From positions 1 to 45,521 of the forward strand of contig NZ_AKJT01000055.1 of assembly GCF_000282195.1 (NCBI RefSeq): DNA of 45,521 bases, read 5' to 3'. Every line of letters begins with the position of its first letter. Positions within the stretch are counted from its first letter, which is position 1. Source of the stretch: Pseudomonas sp. GM18. GTDB lineage: Bacteria > Pseudomonadota > Gammaproteobacteria > Pseudomonadales > Pseudomonadaceae. Positions 17,081 to 24,747 of the stretch are shown here, piece after piece. The position numbers were made by a program, and so were the translations under genes. The notes beneath the pieces are model-generated. The model was not told the DNA's origin, made no database searches, and saw nothing but the letters and a program-made list of their open reading frames with translations.

Positions 17081-17935
17081 TTAGAGCGTTGAGCGCACTC
17101 GCCACAACTCCGGGAACAGCACGGTATCAAGCATCTTGCGCAGATAACCGACACCTTCTGTGCCACCGGTCCCTGGTTGAAAGCCGATGATCCGTTCGAC
17201 CGTGGTCACATGCCGGAAGCGCCATTGACGGAACGAATCCTCAAGGTCGATGAGTTTCTCCGCCAACTGATAAAGGTCCCAGTAACGCGAAGGGTCGGTG
17301 TAGACCACGCGCCAGGCTGCTTCGACCGACGCGTCATGCGCCGTCGGGCTGGTCGGATCGCGCTCGAAACGCTGCGGGTCGATGGTCAAGCCAGCGCTGG
17401 CCATCAAGCGAATCGCCTCGTCATACAGCGACGGTGTGGCGATCGCCTTTTCAAGCGCCTGCAACAGTTCCGGCCGATGTGCATGGGGGCGCAACAGGGT
17501 CGCACTTTTGTTGCCCAGAATGAATTCGATCTCGCGGTACTGGAACGACTGGAAGCCCGATGACTGCCCCAGAAACGGCCGTATCGCGTGGTACTCGGTG
17601 GGTGTCATGGTGGCCAGCACCGTCCAGGCATGCACCAGCTGATCAAAAATCCGCGAGACCCGCGCCAGCATCTTGAAAGCGGGCGGCAACTCTCCCAGCC
17701 GAATGTGTTCACGGGCGGCTTTGAGCTCGTGCAGCATCAGCTTCATCCACAGCTCTGAGGTCTGATGCTGGATGATGAACAGCATCTCGTTATGGTCCGG
17801 AGATAACGGGTGCTGTGCGCTGAGAATGCGCCCCAGATCCAGGTAGTCGCCGTAGCTCATGGAGTCGGAAAAATTCAGCTCGGCGTTATGCCATTCTTCT
17901 GTCTGGTTTGCAGGCGAATAGGGGCATTGGCTCAT
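17081..17935 (-). CDS. kynA: tryptophan 2,3-dioxygenase
   Basis: Heme enzyme that opens L-tryptophan to N-formylkynurenine, the first step of the kynurenine pathway. The 284-aa length and motifs fit bacterial TDO: FIIQHQTSELWMKLMLHE (53-70) with the substrate-pocket His57, FQSFQYREIEFILGN (128-142) with Arg134 for the carboxylate, and the heme ligand His242 in FRHVTTVERIIGFQPGTGGT. It overlaps kynB by 4 bp (ATGA), with GAGGAG 8 nt before the ATG, so the two are translationally coupled. In P. aeruginosa, kynA lies away from kynBU (recalled); here all are clustered. Confidence 0.97.
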   Translation of the reverse strand: MSQCPYSPANQTEEWHNAELNFSDSMSYGDYLDLGRILSAQHPLSPDHNEMLFIIQHQTSELWMKLMLHELKAAREHIRLGELPPAFKMLARVSRIFDQLVHAWTVLATMTPTEYHAIRPFLGQSSGFQSFQYREIEFILGNKSATLLRPHAHRPELLQALEKAIATPSLYDEAIRLMASAGLTIDPQRFERDPTSPTAHDASVEAAWRVVYTDPSRYWDLYQLAEKLIDLEDSFRQWRFRHVTTVERIIGFQPGTGGTEGVGYLRKMLDTVLFPELWRVRSTL

Positions 17936-18597
17936 TGAGTCGGCTCCTCGAGTTGCGGTTTATTCAGTGGACGCAAAATTGCCCTGACCGGACTGGCGTC
18001 CAGATGGGCAAAACGCAGCGGCAGCGCGATCAATTCATAGTCCCCTTCCGGGACGTCATCAAGCACGATGCCCTCGAGGATGGCCATGCCATGTCGGGCT
18101 ACGGCATTGTGCGAATCCATGGTTTTGGATTGCTGAGGATCCAGCGACGGCGTATCGATACCGATCAAGCGCACACCGAGGCTCGCCAGCAGGTCGACGG
18201 TTTCTTTGGCGATGGCGGTGAAATCCGGATCCCAGGCGCTCAACGGCGCTTGTCGCCAGGTGCGCAGCAGCACCCGTTCAGGCAGGTCTTGCAAGCGACC
18301 TTCAAGCTGCTCGGGGTGCACCAGCCGACTGCTGTTCAGGCAATGCAGCACACGGCAAGGCCCCATATAGACATCGAGCGACACATCGCCGATGGCCGCG
18401 CCATCAGCGCTGTAATGCAGCGGCGCATCGACATGGGCACCCGTGTGAGGCGACAGGGTGATACGCCCGACATTCACCGGACACTCTGGTCCGAACGTCC
18501 AAACGCGCTCTTCCTGAAAAGGTGTGTCACCCGGCCAGGTAGGTGTAGCGGTGCTCAAAGGCGGGCTGATATCCCACCACGACAGTGTTGTTTTCAT
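17932..18597 (-). CDS. kynB: kynurenine formamidase
   Basis: Metal-dependent cyclase-family hydrolase that converts N-formylkynurenine to kynurenine and formate. The 221-aa product carries the zinc-binding motif H51-TGAH55-V-D57-APL-H61. The ATG at 18597 (MKTTLSWWDISPPL) has GAGAG about 9 nt upstream; a longer reading from 18690 adds a non-homologous leader. It is first gene of the kynB-kynA-permease-araC unit. Possible KynR boxes lie 50-100 bp upstream. Confidence 0.96.
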   Translation of the reverse strand: MKTTLSWWDISPPLSTATPTWPGDTPFQEERVWTFGPECPVNVGRITLSPHTGAHVDAPLHYSADGAAIGDVSLDVYMGPCRVLHCLNSSRLVHPEQLEGRLQDLPERVLLRTWRQAPLSAWDPDFTAIAKETVDLLASLGVRLIGIDTPSLDPQQSKTMDSHNAVARHGMAILEGIVLDDVPEGDYELIALPLRFAHLDASPVRAILRPLNKPQLEEPTQ

Positions 18598-18774
18598 TGC
18601 AAAGCTCTCGGCCTGTTCCGAGAGAATGATACGAGTGATACCTGTGAATATTCTTGCGAAAATATTCGGCAACAGCCAAATGTTTCGCACAAAATTCTAA
18701 AAATCCGGAATTTACCGGATGGAAATTTCAACGGAGAAAGCAGACAGCTAAAAAGCTGTTTTCATCCGCAAGGC
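18598..18774. promoter_or_regulatory. kynB upstream region with candidate KynR boxes
   Basis: This AT-rich region holds GCACAAAATTCT at 18687-18698, which matches GCACGAAAATTCT (minus strand) upstream of kynU except for one base. A related GCGAAAATATTCGG lies at 18656-18669. A small hairpin (ACAGCT-AAAA-AGCTGT, 18745-18760) lies further out. Regulator binding is inferred. Confidence 0.45.
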
Positions 18775-18800
18775 GCTTTCGCGAGCAAGCCCGCGAAAGC
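18775..18800. repeat. REP-like hairpin
   Basis: Perfect 9-bp arms (GCTTTCGCG and CGCGAAAGC) around AGCAAGCC, resembling the Pseudomonas REP core 'CGCGAGCAAGC'. It lies just past the stop of the GlcG-like gene and may define its transcript end. Confidence 0.65.
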
Positions 18801-18820
18801 GGTAAATCAGACGCCGAAGA

Positions 18821-19261
18821 TCAACCAGCCACCCCCGCATCCGCCTTCAACCCCTGCCCCTCGATCGCGCGGATCGCACATTGCTCATCGACATCAGACA
18901 AATCCCCACTGATGCCAACTGCCCCCAACACAGTCCCGTCCTGATCCCGAACCAACACGCCGCCCGGTACCGGCACGACGCTGCCCTGCCCCAGGCTATT
19001 CAACGCGGCGAAGAACGCCGGGCGTTGTTGGGCGTCCTGTGCCAGCAGGCGTGAGCCCTTGCCCAGGGCGATCGCGCCCCAGGCCTTGCCGATGGCGATC
19101 TGCGGGCGCAGCAGGCTGGCGCCGTCTTCCCGTTGCAGTGTTATCAAGTGCCCGCCGGCGTCCAGTACGGCAACGGTCAATGGCGCGGCAGAGATCGCCC
19201 GTCCCGCGGTGATGGCCTGATCGGCCAGGTTGACTGCGACTTTCAAGGTTAAAGCGCTCAT
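18821..19261 (-). CDS. GlcG/HbpS-like (DUF336) protein
   Basis: A 146-aa soluble protein of the GlcG/HbpS heme-degrading domain family. The conserved core is APLTVAVLDAGGHLITLQREDGA (25-47), GKAWGAIAL and VPVPGGVLVRDQDGTVLGAVGISG. It has no signal peptide. GAGGACAG lies 6 nt before the ATG. It is divergent from gcl, and the gap has two palindromes that could co-regulate both. Members occur beside glycolate/glyoxylate genes (glc locus of E. coli) without a defined activity there, so a role linked to glyoxylate use is inferred from context. Confidence 0.85.
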   Translation of the reverse strand: MSALTLKVAVNLADQAITAGRAISAAPLTVAVLDAGGHLITLQREDGASLLRPQIAIGKAWGAIALGKGSRLLAQDAQQRPAFFAALNSLGQGSVVPVPGGVLVRDQDGTVLGAVGISGDLSDVDEQCAIRAIEGQGLKADAGVAG

Positions 19262-19353
19262 GGTGCTGTCCTCATTTTGTTATAGGGAAAGCCGTTGGAC
19301 TGCTTTGTGCTGCGCAATCCGATGCAATAAATAGAACACAATGAATTATTTTT

Positions 19354-19363
19354 TTGTATACAA
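19354..19363. promoter_or_regulatory. TTGTATACAA operator-like palindrome, copy 1
   Basis: Perfect 10-bp palindrome in the gcl/GlcG-like divergent region, 91 bp upstream of the GlcG-like ATG. It is identical to copy 2 at 19492-19501. The form is typical of GntR-family operators. A GntR regulator, GclR, controls gcl in P. putida (known); binding here is inferred. Confidence 0.55.
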
Positions 19364-19447
19364 TAATTTTCGAAAAGCGCGACATGCGACGAAAAGCCAC
19401 AGTTCTTTGGACTTCCGACGAATGAAACAGCCGCTTGAGAAAATGGA

Positions 19448-19477
19448 TTGACCTGCGCCGTCCGCCGTGAATACACT
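19448..19477 (+). promoter_or_regulatory. putative sigma-70 promoter of gcl
   Basis: TTGACC (19448-19453) and TACACT (19472-19477) are separated by 18 bp. A start near 19484 would place operator copy 2 immediately downstream, suited to repression by blocking elongation or initiation. Confidence 0.5.
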
Positions 19478-19491
19478 CTGCGCAAAGCCAC

Positions 19492-19501
19492 TTGTATACA
19501 A
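19492..19501. promoter_or_regulatory. TTGTATACAA operator-like palindrome, copy 2
   Basis: Second perfect copy, 26 bp upstream of the gcl ATG and just downstream of the predicted promoter. The centres of the two copies are 138 bp apart, which would allow DNA looping by a dimeric repressor. Confidence 0.6.
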
Positions 19502-19527
19502 TTACAAAACGTAAGAGGCACAAAACC

Positions 19528-21303
19528 ATGAGCAAAATGAGAGCAATCGAAGCCGCCGTTCTGGTGATGCGCCGTGAAGGGGTCGATACCGCTTTTGGCA
19601 TCCCGGGCGCCGCGATCAACCCGCTGTACTCCGCCTTGCAGAAGGTCGGTGGCATCGATCACGTCCTCGCTCGCCACGTTGAAGGCGCCTCGCACATGGC
19701 CGAGGGTTACACCCGTACCAAGGCCGGCAACATCGGCGTGTGCATCGGCACATCGGGACCAGCCGGTACCGACATGGTCACCGGGCTCTACAGCGCCTCG
19801 GCCGACTCGATCCCGATTCTGTGCATCACCGGGCAAGCACCGCGGGCCCGTATGCACAAGGAAGACTTCCAGGCCGTCGACATCACCAGCATCGTCAAGC
19901 CGGTCACCAAGTGGGCGACCACGGTTCTGGAGCCGGGCCAGGTGCCTTACGCGTTCCAGAAAGCCTTCTATGAGATGCGCTCCGGCCGTCCGGGCCCAGT
20001 GCTGATCGACCTGCCGTTCGACGTGCAGATGGCCGAAATCGAATTCGACATCGACGCCTACCAGCCGCTGCCATTGGCCAAGCCGAGCGCGACCCGCGTG
20101 CAGGTGGAAAAAGCCCTGGCCATGCTCGACCAGGCTGAACGCCCATTGCTGGTGGCCGGTGGCGGCATCATCAATGCCGACGCCAGCGACTTGCTGGTGG
20201 AGTTCGCCGAGCTGACCGGTATTCCGGTCATCCCGACCCTGATGGGCTGGGGCACCATCCCGGACGATCACCCGCTGATGGTCGGCATGGTCGGCCTGCA
20301 AACCTCGCACCGTTATGGCAATGCCACGATGCTGAAGTCCGACGTGGTACTGGGCGTCGGTAACCGTTGGGCTAACCGTCACACCGGTTCGGTCGACGTT
20401 TACACCGAAGGCCGCAAATTCATTCACGTCGACATCGAACCGACTCAGATCGGCCGCGTATTCACCCCGGACCTGGGCATCGTCTCCGACGCCGCTGCCG
20501 CGTTGACCGTGTTCATCGAAGTCGCCCGTGAGTGGCAAGCCGCCGGCAAACTGAAAAACCGCAACGGCTGGCTGCAAGACTGCCAGCAACGCAAGGCCAG
20601 CCTGCAGCGCAAGACGCACTTCGACAACGTGCCGGTCAAACCGCAGCGCGTTTACGAAGAGATGAACCAGGTGTTCGGCAAGGACACCTGCTACGTCAGC
20701 ACCATCGGTCTGTCGCAAATTGCCGGCGCGCAGTTCCTGCACGTCTACAAACCGCGTCACTGGATCAATTGCGGCCAGGCCGGCCCGTTGGGCTGGACCA
20801 TTCCGGCAGCACTCGGCGTGGTCAAGGCTGATCCAACCCGCAAGGTGGTGGCGCTCTCGGGCGACTATGACTTCCAGTTCATGATCGAAGAACTGGCGGT
20901 GGGCGCGCAGTTCAAGCTGCCGTACATCCATGTCGTGGTGAACAACTCGTACCTGGGGCTGATCCGTCAGGCGCAGCGCGGTTTCGACATGGACTACTGC
21001 GTGCAGCTGTCCTTCGACAACCTCAACGCTCCGGAACTCAACGGTTACGGCGTCGACCACGTCGCGGTCGCCGAAGGCCTGGGTTGCAAGGCGCTGCGGG
21101 TATTCGAGCCGGCTGACATCGCCCCTGCCCTGCGCAAGGCTCAGGAGATGATCGAAGAGTTCAAGGTACCGGTGATCGTCGAGATCATTCTGGAGCGCGT
21201 GACCAACATCTCCATGGGCACCGAGATCAACGCCGTCAACGAATTCGAAGACCTGGCGCTGGTCGGCAACGATGCGCCAACGGCGATTTCGTTGCTCGAT
21301 TAA
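19528..21303 (+). CDS. gcl: glyoxylate carboligase
   Basis: ThDP- and FAD-dependent enzyme that joins two glyoxylate into tartronate semialdehyde and CO2. The 591-aa length fits. Val51 in ARHVEGASHMAEGY sits where other ThDP enzymes have the catalytic Glu, which is the hallmark of Gcl. The ThDP/Mg site is GDYDFQFMIEELAVGAQ followed by NNSYLGLIRQAQ (residues about 452-486). The ATG at 19528 has AAGAGG upstream; an in-frame ATG at 19492 falls inside the operator palindrome and is rejected. It is first gene of gcl-hyi-glxR-ttuD-pyk. Confidence 0.97.
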   Translation: MSKMRAIEAAVLVMRREGVDTAFGIPGAAINPLYSALQKVGGIDHVLARHVEGASHMAEGYTRTKAGNIGVCIGTSGPAGTDMVTGLYSASADSIPILCITGQAPRARMHKEDFQAVDITSIVKPVTKWATTVLEPGQVPYAFQKAFYEMRSGRPGPVLIDLPFDVQMAEIEFDIDAYQPLPLAKPSATRVQVEKALAMLDQAERPLLVAGGGIINADASDLLVEFAELTGIPVIPTLMGWGTIPDDHPLMVGMVGLQTSHRYGNATMLKSDVVLGVGNRWANRHTGSVDVYTEGRKFIHVDIEPTQIGRVFTPDLGIVSDAAAALTVFIEVAREWQAAGKLKNRNGWLQDCQQRKASLQRKTHFDNVPVKPQRVYEEMNQVFGKDTCYVSTIGLSQIAGAQFLHVYKPRHWINCGQAGPLGWTIPAALGVVKADPTRKVVALSGDYDFQFMIEELAVGAQFKLPYIHVVVNNSYLGLIRQAQRGFDMDYCVQLSFDNLNAPELNGYGVDHVAVAEGLGCKALRVFEPADIAPALRKAQEMIEEFKVPVIVEIILERVTNISMGTEINAVNEFEDLALVGNDAPTAISLLD

Positions 21304-21316
21304 GAATGACCTGACA

Positions 21317-21424
21317 CCTGTAGCAGCTGCCGAGGCACGAGGCTGCGTTGCGTGTCCGCAGGACCGCCGTCGGGGGGCCGCTTCGCAGCCCAACGCAGCC
21401 TCGTGCCTCGGCAGCTGCTACAGG
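21317..21424. repeat. REPIN-like palindrome between gcl and hyi
   Basis: Perfect 34-bp inverted arms (21317-21350 and 21391-21424) around a 40-nt spacer. Each arm contains AGCTGCCGAGGCACGAGGCTGC, related to the REP core seen at 143 and 45475. It would form a very stable hairpin in the gcl-hyi message. Confidence 0.9.
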
Positions 21425-21448
21425 CACATATTTTTACAGGAGACCACC

Positions 21449-22231
21449 ATGCCGCGTTTCGCAGCCAACCTGTCCATGCTGTTCACCGAGCAGGATTTTC
21501 TTGCCCGTTTCGACGCTGCCGCCAAGGCCGGCTTCAGTGGTGTCGAATACCTGTTCCCCTATGACTTCAGCTCCGCCGAAATCAAGGCCAGGCTCGATGC
21601 CAATGGCTTGACCCAGGTGCTGTTCAACCTGCCGGCCGGTGACTGGGCCAAGGGCGAACGCGGTATCGCGTGCCTGCCGGACCGGGTCGAAGAATTCCGC
21701 GCTGGTGTCGATCTGGCCATCGCTTATGCCCAAGTGCTGGGCAACACCCAGGTCAACTGCCTGGCCGGTATTCGTCCACAAGGCGTCGACGAGGCCACCG
21801 TGGAAAAAACCTTCGTCGCCAACCTCAAGTACGCGGCCGACAAGCTGCAAGCGGCGGGTATCAAACTGGTGATGGAAGCGATCAACACCCGCGACATCCC
21901 GGGTTTCTACCTGAACAACACGGCGCAAGCCCTGTCGATTCGCGAGCAGGTCGGCAGCGCCAACCTGTTCCTGCAATACGACATCTATCACATGCAAATC
22001 ATGGAAGGCGACCTGGCCCGCACCATGGCCGCGCACCTGGGCGAGATCAACCACATCCAGTTGGCCGACAACCCTGGGCGCAACGAACCGGGTACCGGTG
22101 AAATCAACTACCGCTTCCTGTTCGAACACCTGGACCGCATCGGTTATCAGGGTTGGGTCGGCTGTGAATACAAACCACTGACCACGACTGAAGCGGGTCT
22201 GGGCTGGTTGAAAACCCATAACGCTGTTTGA
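21449..22231 (+). CDS. hyi: hydroxypyruvate isomerase
   Basis: TIM-barrel isomerase (AP endonuclease 2 family) that interconverts tartronate semialdehyde and hydroxypyruvate. The 260-aa length fits Hyi. Metal and substrate residues are in KLVMEAINTRDIPGF (about 138-152), LQYDIYHMQIMEGD (about 176-189) and the final GCEYKP block. ACAGGAGA lies about 8 nt before the ATG. It is second gene of the glyoxylate operon, separated from gcl only by a REPIN. Confidence 0.95.
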   Translation: MPRFAANLSMLFTEQDFLARFDAAAKAGFSGVEYLFPYDFSSAEIKARLDANGLTQVLFNLPAGDWAKGERGIACLPDRVEEFRAGVDLAIAYAQVLGNTQVNCLAGIRPQGVDEATVEKTFVANLKYAADKLQAAGIKLVMEAINTRDIPGFYLNNTAQALSIREQVGSANLFLQYDIYHMQIMEGDLARTMAAHLGEINHIQLADNPGRNEPGTGEINYRFLFEHLDRIGYQGWVGCEYKPLTTTEAGLGWLKTHNAV

Positions 22232-22251
22232 TCCGGCACCGCGTCATCGTT

Positions 22252-22348
22252 CTTCGCGGGCAAGTCGGATCGCCGCACCGCTCGCTCCTACGGGGGCCAT
22301 GGTTGTCTGTAGGAGCGAGCGGTGCGGCGATCCGACTTGCCCGCGAAG
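22252..22348. repeat. REPIN-like palindrome between hyi and glxR
   Basis: Perfect 39-bp inverted arms (22252-22290 and 22310-22348) around 19 nt. The core TAGGAGCGAGCGGTGCGGCGATC belongs to the classic fluorescens-group REP type, different from the elements in the neighbouring gaps. Confidence 0.92.
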
Positions 22349-22410
22349 GCGTCCTCGCTGCCACCCCACGAATTTTGCGAATAGAGCAATAAAAACAAGA
22401 GGATTTTCTC

Positions 22411-23301
22411 ATGGCTAAAATCGGATTTATCGGCACCGGCATCATGGGCCACCCAATGGCGTTGAACCTGCAGAAAGCCGGTCACAGCCTGTTCCTGTCG
22501 GCGCACCACGACCCTGCGCCTGCCGACCTGGTGGCCGCTGGCGCCGTTGCGCTGGCGAACCCGAAAGAAGTCGCCCAGGAAGCCGAATTCATCATCGTCA
22601 TGGTTCCCGATACCCCGCAGGTCGATGACGTGCTGTTCCGCGCCGACGGTGTTGCGGCAGGCGTCAGCAAGGGCAAAGTCGTGATCGACATGAGCTCGAT
22701 CTCGCCGACGGCCACCAAAACCTTCGCCGCCAAAATCAACGAAAAAGGCGCGCAATACCTCGACGCCCCGGTTTCCGGCGGTGAAGTCGGCGCCAAGGCC
22801 GCGACCCTGAGCATCATGGTTGGTGGCGAAGCCGATGCCTTCGAACGCGCCCTGCCGCTGTTCCAGGCCATGGGCAAGAACATCACCCTGGTCGGTGGCA
22901 ACGGTGACGGGCAAACCGCGAAAGTGGCGAACCAGATCATCGTCGCGCTGAACATCCAGGCCGTGGCCGAAGCGCTGTTGTTCGCCTCGAAAAACGGTGC
23001 CGACCCAGCCAAGGTGCGTGAAGCGCTGATGGGTGGCTTCGCGTCGTCGAAGATCCTTGAAGTTCACGGCGAGCGCATGATCAAAGGCACCTTCGACCCG
23101 GGCTTCCGCATCAGCCTGCACCAGAAGGACCTGAACTTGGCCCTGGCCGGCGCGCGCGAGCTGAACATCAACCTGCCGAATACCGCCAACGCCCAGCAAG
23201 TGTTCAGCACCTGCGCGGCCATCGGTGGCAGTAACTGGGATCACTCGGCACTGATCAAGGGCCTGGAGCACATGGCGAATTTCTCGATTCGCGATAAATA
23301 A
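22411..23301 (+). CDS. glxR: tartronate semialdehyde reductase
   Basis: 2-hydroxy-3-oxopropionate reductase of the beta-hydroxyacid dehydrogenase family; it reduces tartronate semialdehyde to D-glycerate with NAD(P)H. In the 296-aa protein the nucleotide-binding GFIGTGIMGHPMA (5-17), the substrate loop DAPVSGGEVGA (118-128) and the catalytic Lys171 in GQTAKVANQ are clear. AAGAGGA precedes the ATG. It is third gene of the operon. Confidence 0.96.
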   Translation: MAKIGFIGTGIMGHPMALNLQKAGHSLFLSAHHDPAPADLVAAGAVALANPKEVAQEAEFIIVMVPDTPQVDDVLFRADGVAAGVSKGKVVIDMSSISPTATKTFAAKINEKGAQYLDAPVSGGEVGAKAATLSIMVGGEADAFERALPLFQAMGKNITLVGGNGDGQTAKVANQIIVALNIQAVAEALLFASKNGADPAKVREALMGGFASSKILEVHGERMIKGTFDPGFRISLHQKDLNLALAGARELNINLPNTANAQQVFSTCAAIGGSNWDHSALIKGLEHMANFSIRDK

Positions 23302-23316
23302 CGCCTGCCCCGTACT

Positions 23317-23426
23317 GATCGTTCCCACGCTCTGCGTGGGAATGCATCCCGAGACGCTCCGCGTCCCTGCCGAGCTGACGCGGAGCGTCCAGTTGAGGCA
23401 TTCCCACGCAGAGCGTGGGAACGATC
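23317..23426. repeat. REPIN-like palindrome between glxR and ttuD
   Basis: Outer arms of 29 bp (23317-23345 and 23398-23426, starting GATCGTTCCCACGCTCTGCG) and inner 13-bp arms (GACGCTCCGCGTC at 23353-23365 and its complement at 23377-23389). The same element recurs at 26165 and, decayed, at 44625. Confidence 0.92.
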
Positions 23427-23466
23427 ATTAGCACCATACCCAGAACAATAAAAATTGGAGCCCGCC

Positions 23467-24747
23467 ATGTCGGTCGATCCGCAACAATTGCTGCGCGAGC
23501 TGTTTGCCACAGCCATCGACGCGGCCCATCCGCAGCACGTCCTTGAAGCTCATTTGCCAACCGACCGCAGCGGTCGGGTGATCGTCATCGGTGCCGGTAA
23601 AGCCGCAGCAGCCATGGCCCAGGTGGTCGAACGCTGCTGGCAGGGTGAAGTGTCAGGCCTGGTGGTGACCCGCTACGGCCACGGCGCCCCCTGCGAAAAA
23701 ATCGAAGTGGTCGAAGCCGCGCATCCGGTGCCGGACGCTGCCGGTCTGGCCGTCGCGAAACGGGTTCTGGAACTGGTCAGCAACCTGAGCGAAGACGACC
23801 GTGTGATCTTCCTGCTGTCCGGTGGTGGCTCTGCCCTGCTCGCCTTGCCCGCCGCCGGCATCACCCTGGCCGACAAGCAATCGATCAACAAAGCGCTGCT
23901 CAAATCCGGTGCGACCATCGGCGAGATGAACTGCGTACGCAAGCACCTCTCGGCAATCAAGGGCGGGCGTCTGGGCAAAGCCTGCTGGCCGGCAACGGTT
24001 TACACCTATGCGATTTCCGATGTGCCAGGCGACCTCGCCACGGTCATCGCCTCCGGCCCTACCGTGGCCGACCCGAGCACCTCGGCTGAAGCGTTGGCGA
24101 TCCTCAAGCGTTATGCCATCGAAGTCCCGGCCTCGGTGCGCAACTGGCTGCAAAGCCCCGAGTCGGAAACGGTCAAACCCGGCGATCCGAGCCTGGCCCG
24201 CAGTCATTTCCAATTGATCGCCCGCCCGCAGCAATCGCTGGAGGCGGCGGCGGTGAAAGCCCGTCAGGCCGGTTTCAGCCCGTTGATTCTCGGCGACCTG
24301 GAAGGTGAATCCCGGGAAGTGGCGAAAGTCCACGCCGGCATTGCGCGGCAGATCGTCCAGCACGGCCAGCCGCTGGCGGCGCCGTGCGTGATTCTGTCCG
24401 GCGGCGAAACCACCGTCACCGTGCGCGGCAATGGCCGTGGCGGACGCAACGCCGAATTCCTGCTGAGCCTGACCGACAGCCTAAAAGGTTTGCCCGGCGT
24501 CTACGCTCTGGCCGGTGACACCGACGGCATCGACGGCTCCGAAGACAACGCCGGCGCGATCATGACTCCGGACAGCTATGCCCGTGCCGCCGCCCTCGGC
24601 CTCGCTGCCTGCGATGAACTGGACAACAACAATGGCTACGGCTACTTCGCGGCGCTGGATGCACTGATCGTCACCGAGCCGACCCGCACCAACGTCAACG
24701 ACTTCCGCGCCATCCTGATTCTCGAGAGCCCTAAACATGACGCCTGA
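23467..24747 (+). CDS. ttuD: glycerate 2-kinase, TtuD/MOFRL family
   Basis: A 426-aa protein with an N-terminal DUF4147 domain (VIVIGAGKAAAAMAQ about 38-52, HPVPDAAGLA, FLLSGGGSALL about 116) and a C-terminal MOFRL domain (CVILSGGETTVTVRGNGRGGRNAEFLL about 306). The family is often labelled hydroxypyruvate reductase TtuD, but characterised members are glycerate 2-kinases. That fits here, since 2-phosphoglycerate feeds the pyruvate kinase encoded next. GGAG lies 6 nt before the ATG, and the gene overlaps pyk by 11 bp. The reaction is inferred from family and pathway. Confidence 0.92.
   Translation: MSVDPQQLLRELFATAIDAAHPQHVLEAHLPTDRSGRVIVIGAGKAAAAMAQVVERCWQGEVSGLVVTRYGHGAPCEKIEVVEAAHPVPDAAGLAVAKRVLELVSNLSEDDRVIFLLSGGGSALLALPAAGITLADKQSINKALLKSGATIGEMNCVRKHLSAIKGGRLGKACWPATVYTYAISDVPGDLATVIASGPTVADPSTSAEALAILKRYAIEVPASVRNWLQSPESETVKPGDPSLARSHFQLIARPQQSLEAAAVKARQAGFSPLILGDLEGESREVAKVHAGIARQIVQHGQPLAAPCVILSGGETTVTVRGNGRGGRNAEFLLSLTDSLKGLPGVYALAGDTDGIDGSEDNAGAIMTPDSYARAAALGLAACDELDNNNGYGYFAALDALIVTEPTRTNVNDFRAILILESPKHDA

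Noticed and set aside
19258..21393. Very long minus-strand reading frame opposite gcl
   Set aside because: Antisense artefact of high-GC codon use; gcl itself is unambiguous.
21317..22348. Intergenic palindromes considered as CRISPR or transposon ends
   Set aside because: No repeated spacer pattern and no transposase; the structure is that of REPINs.
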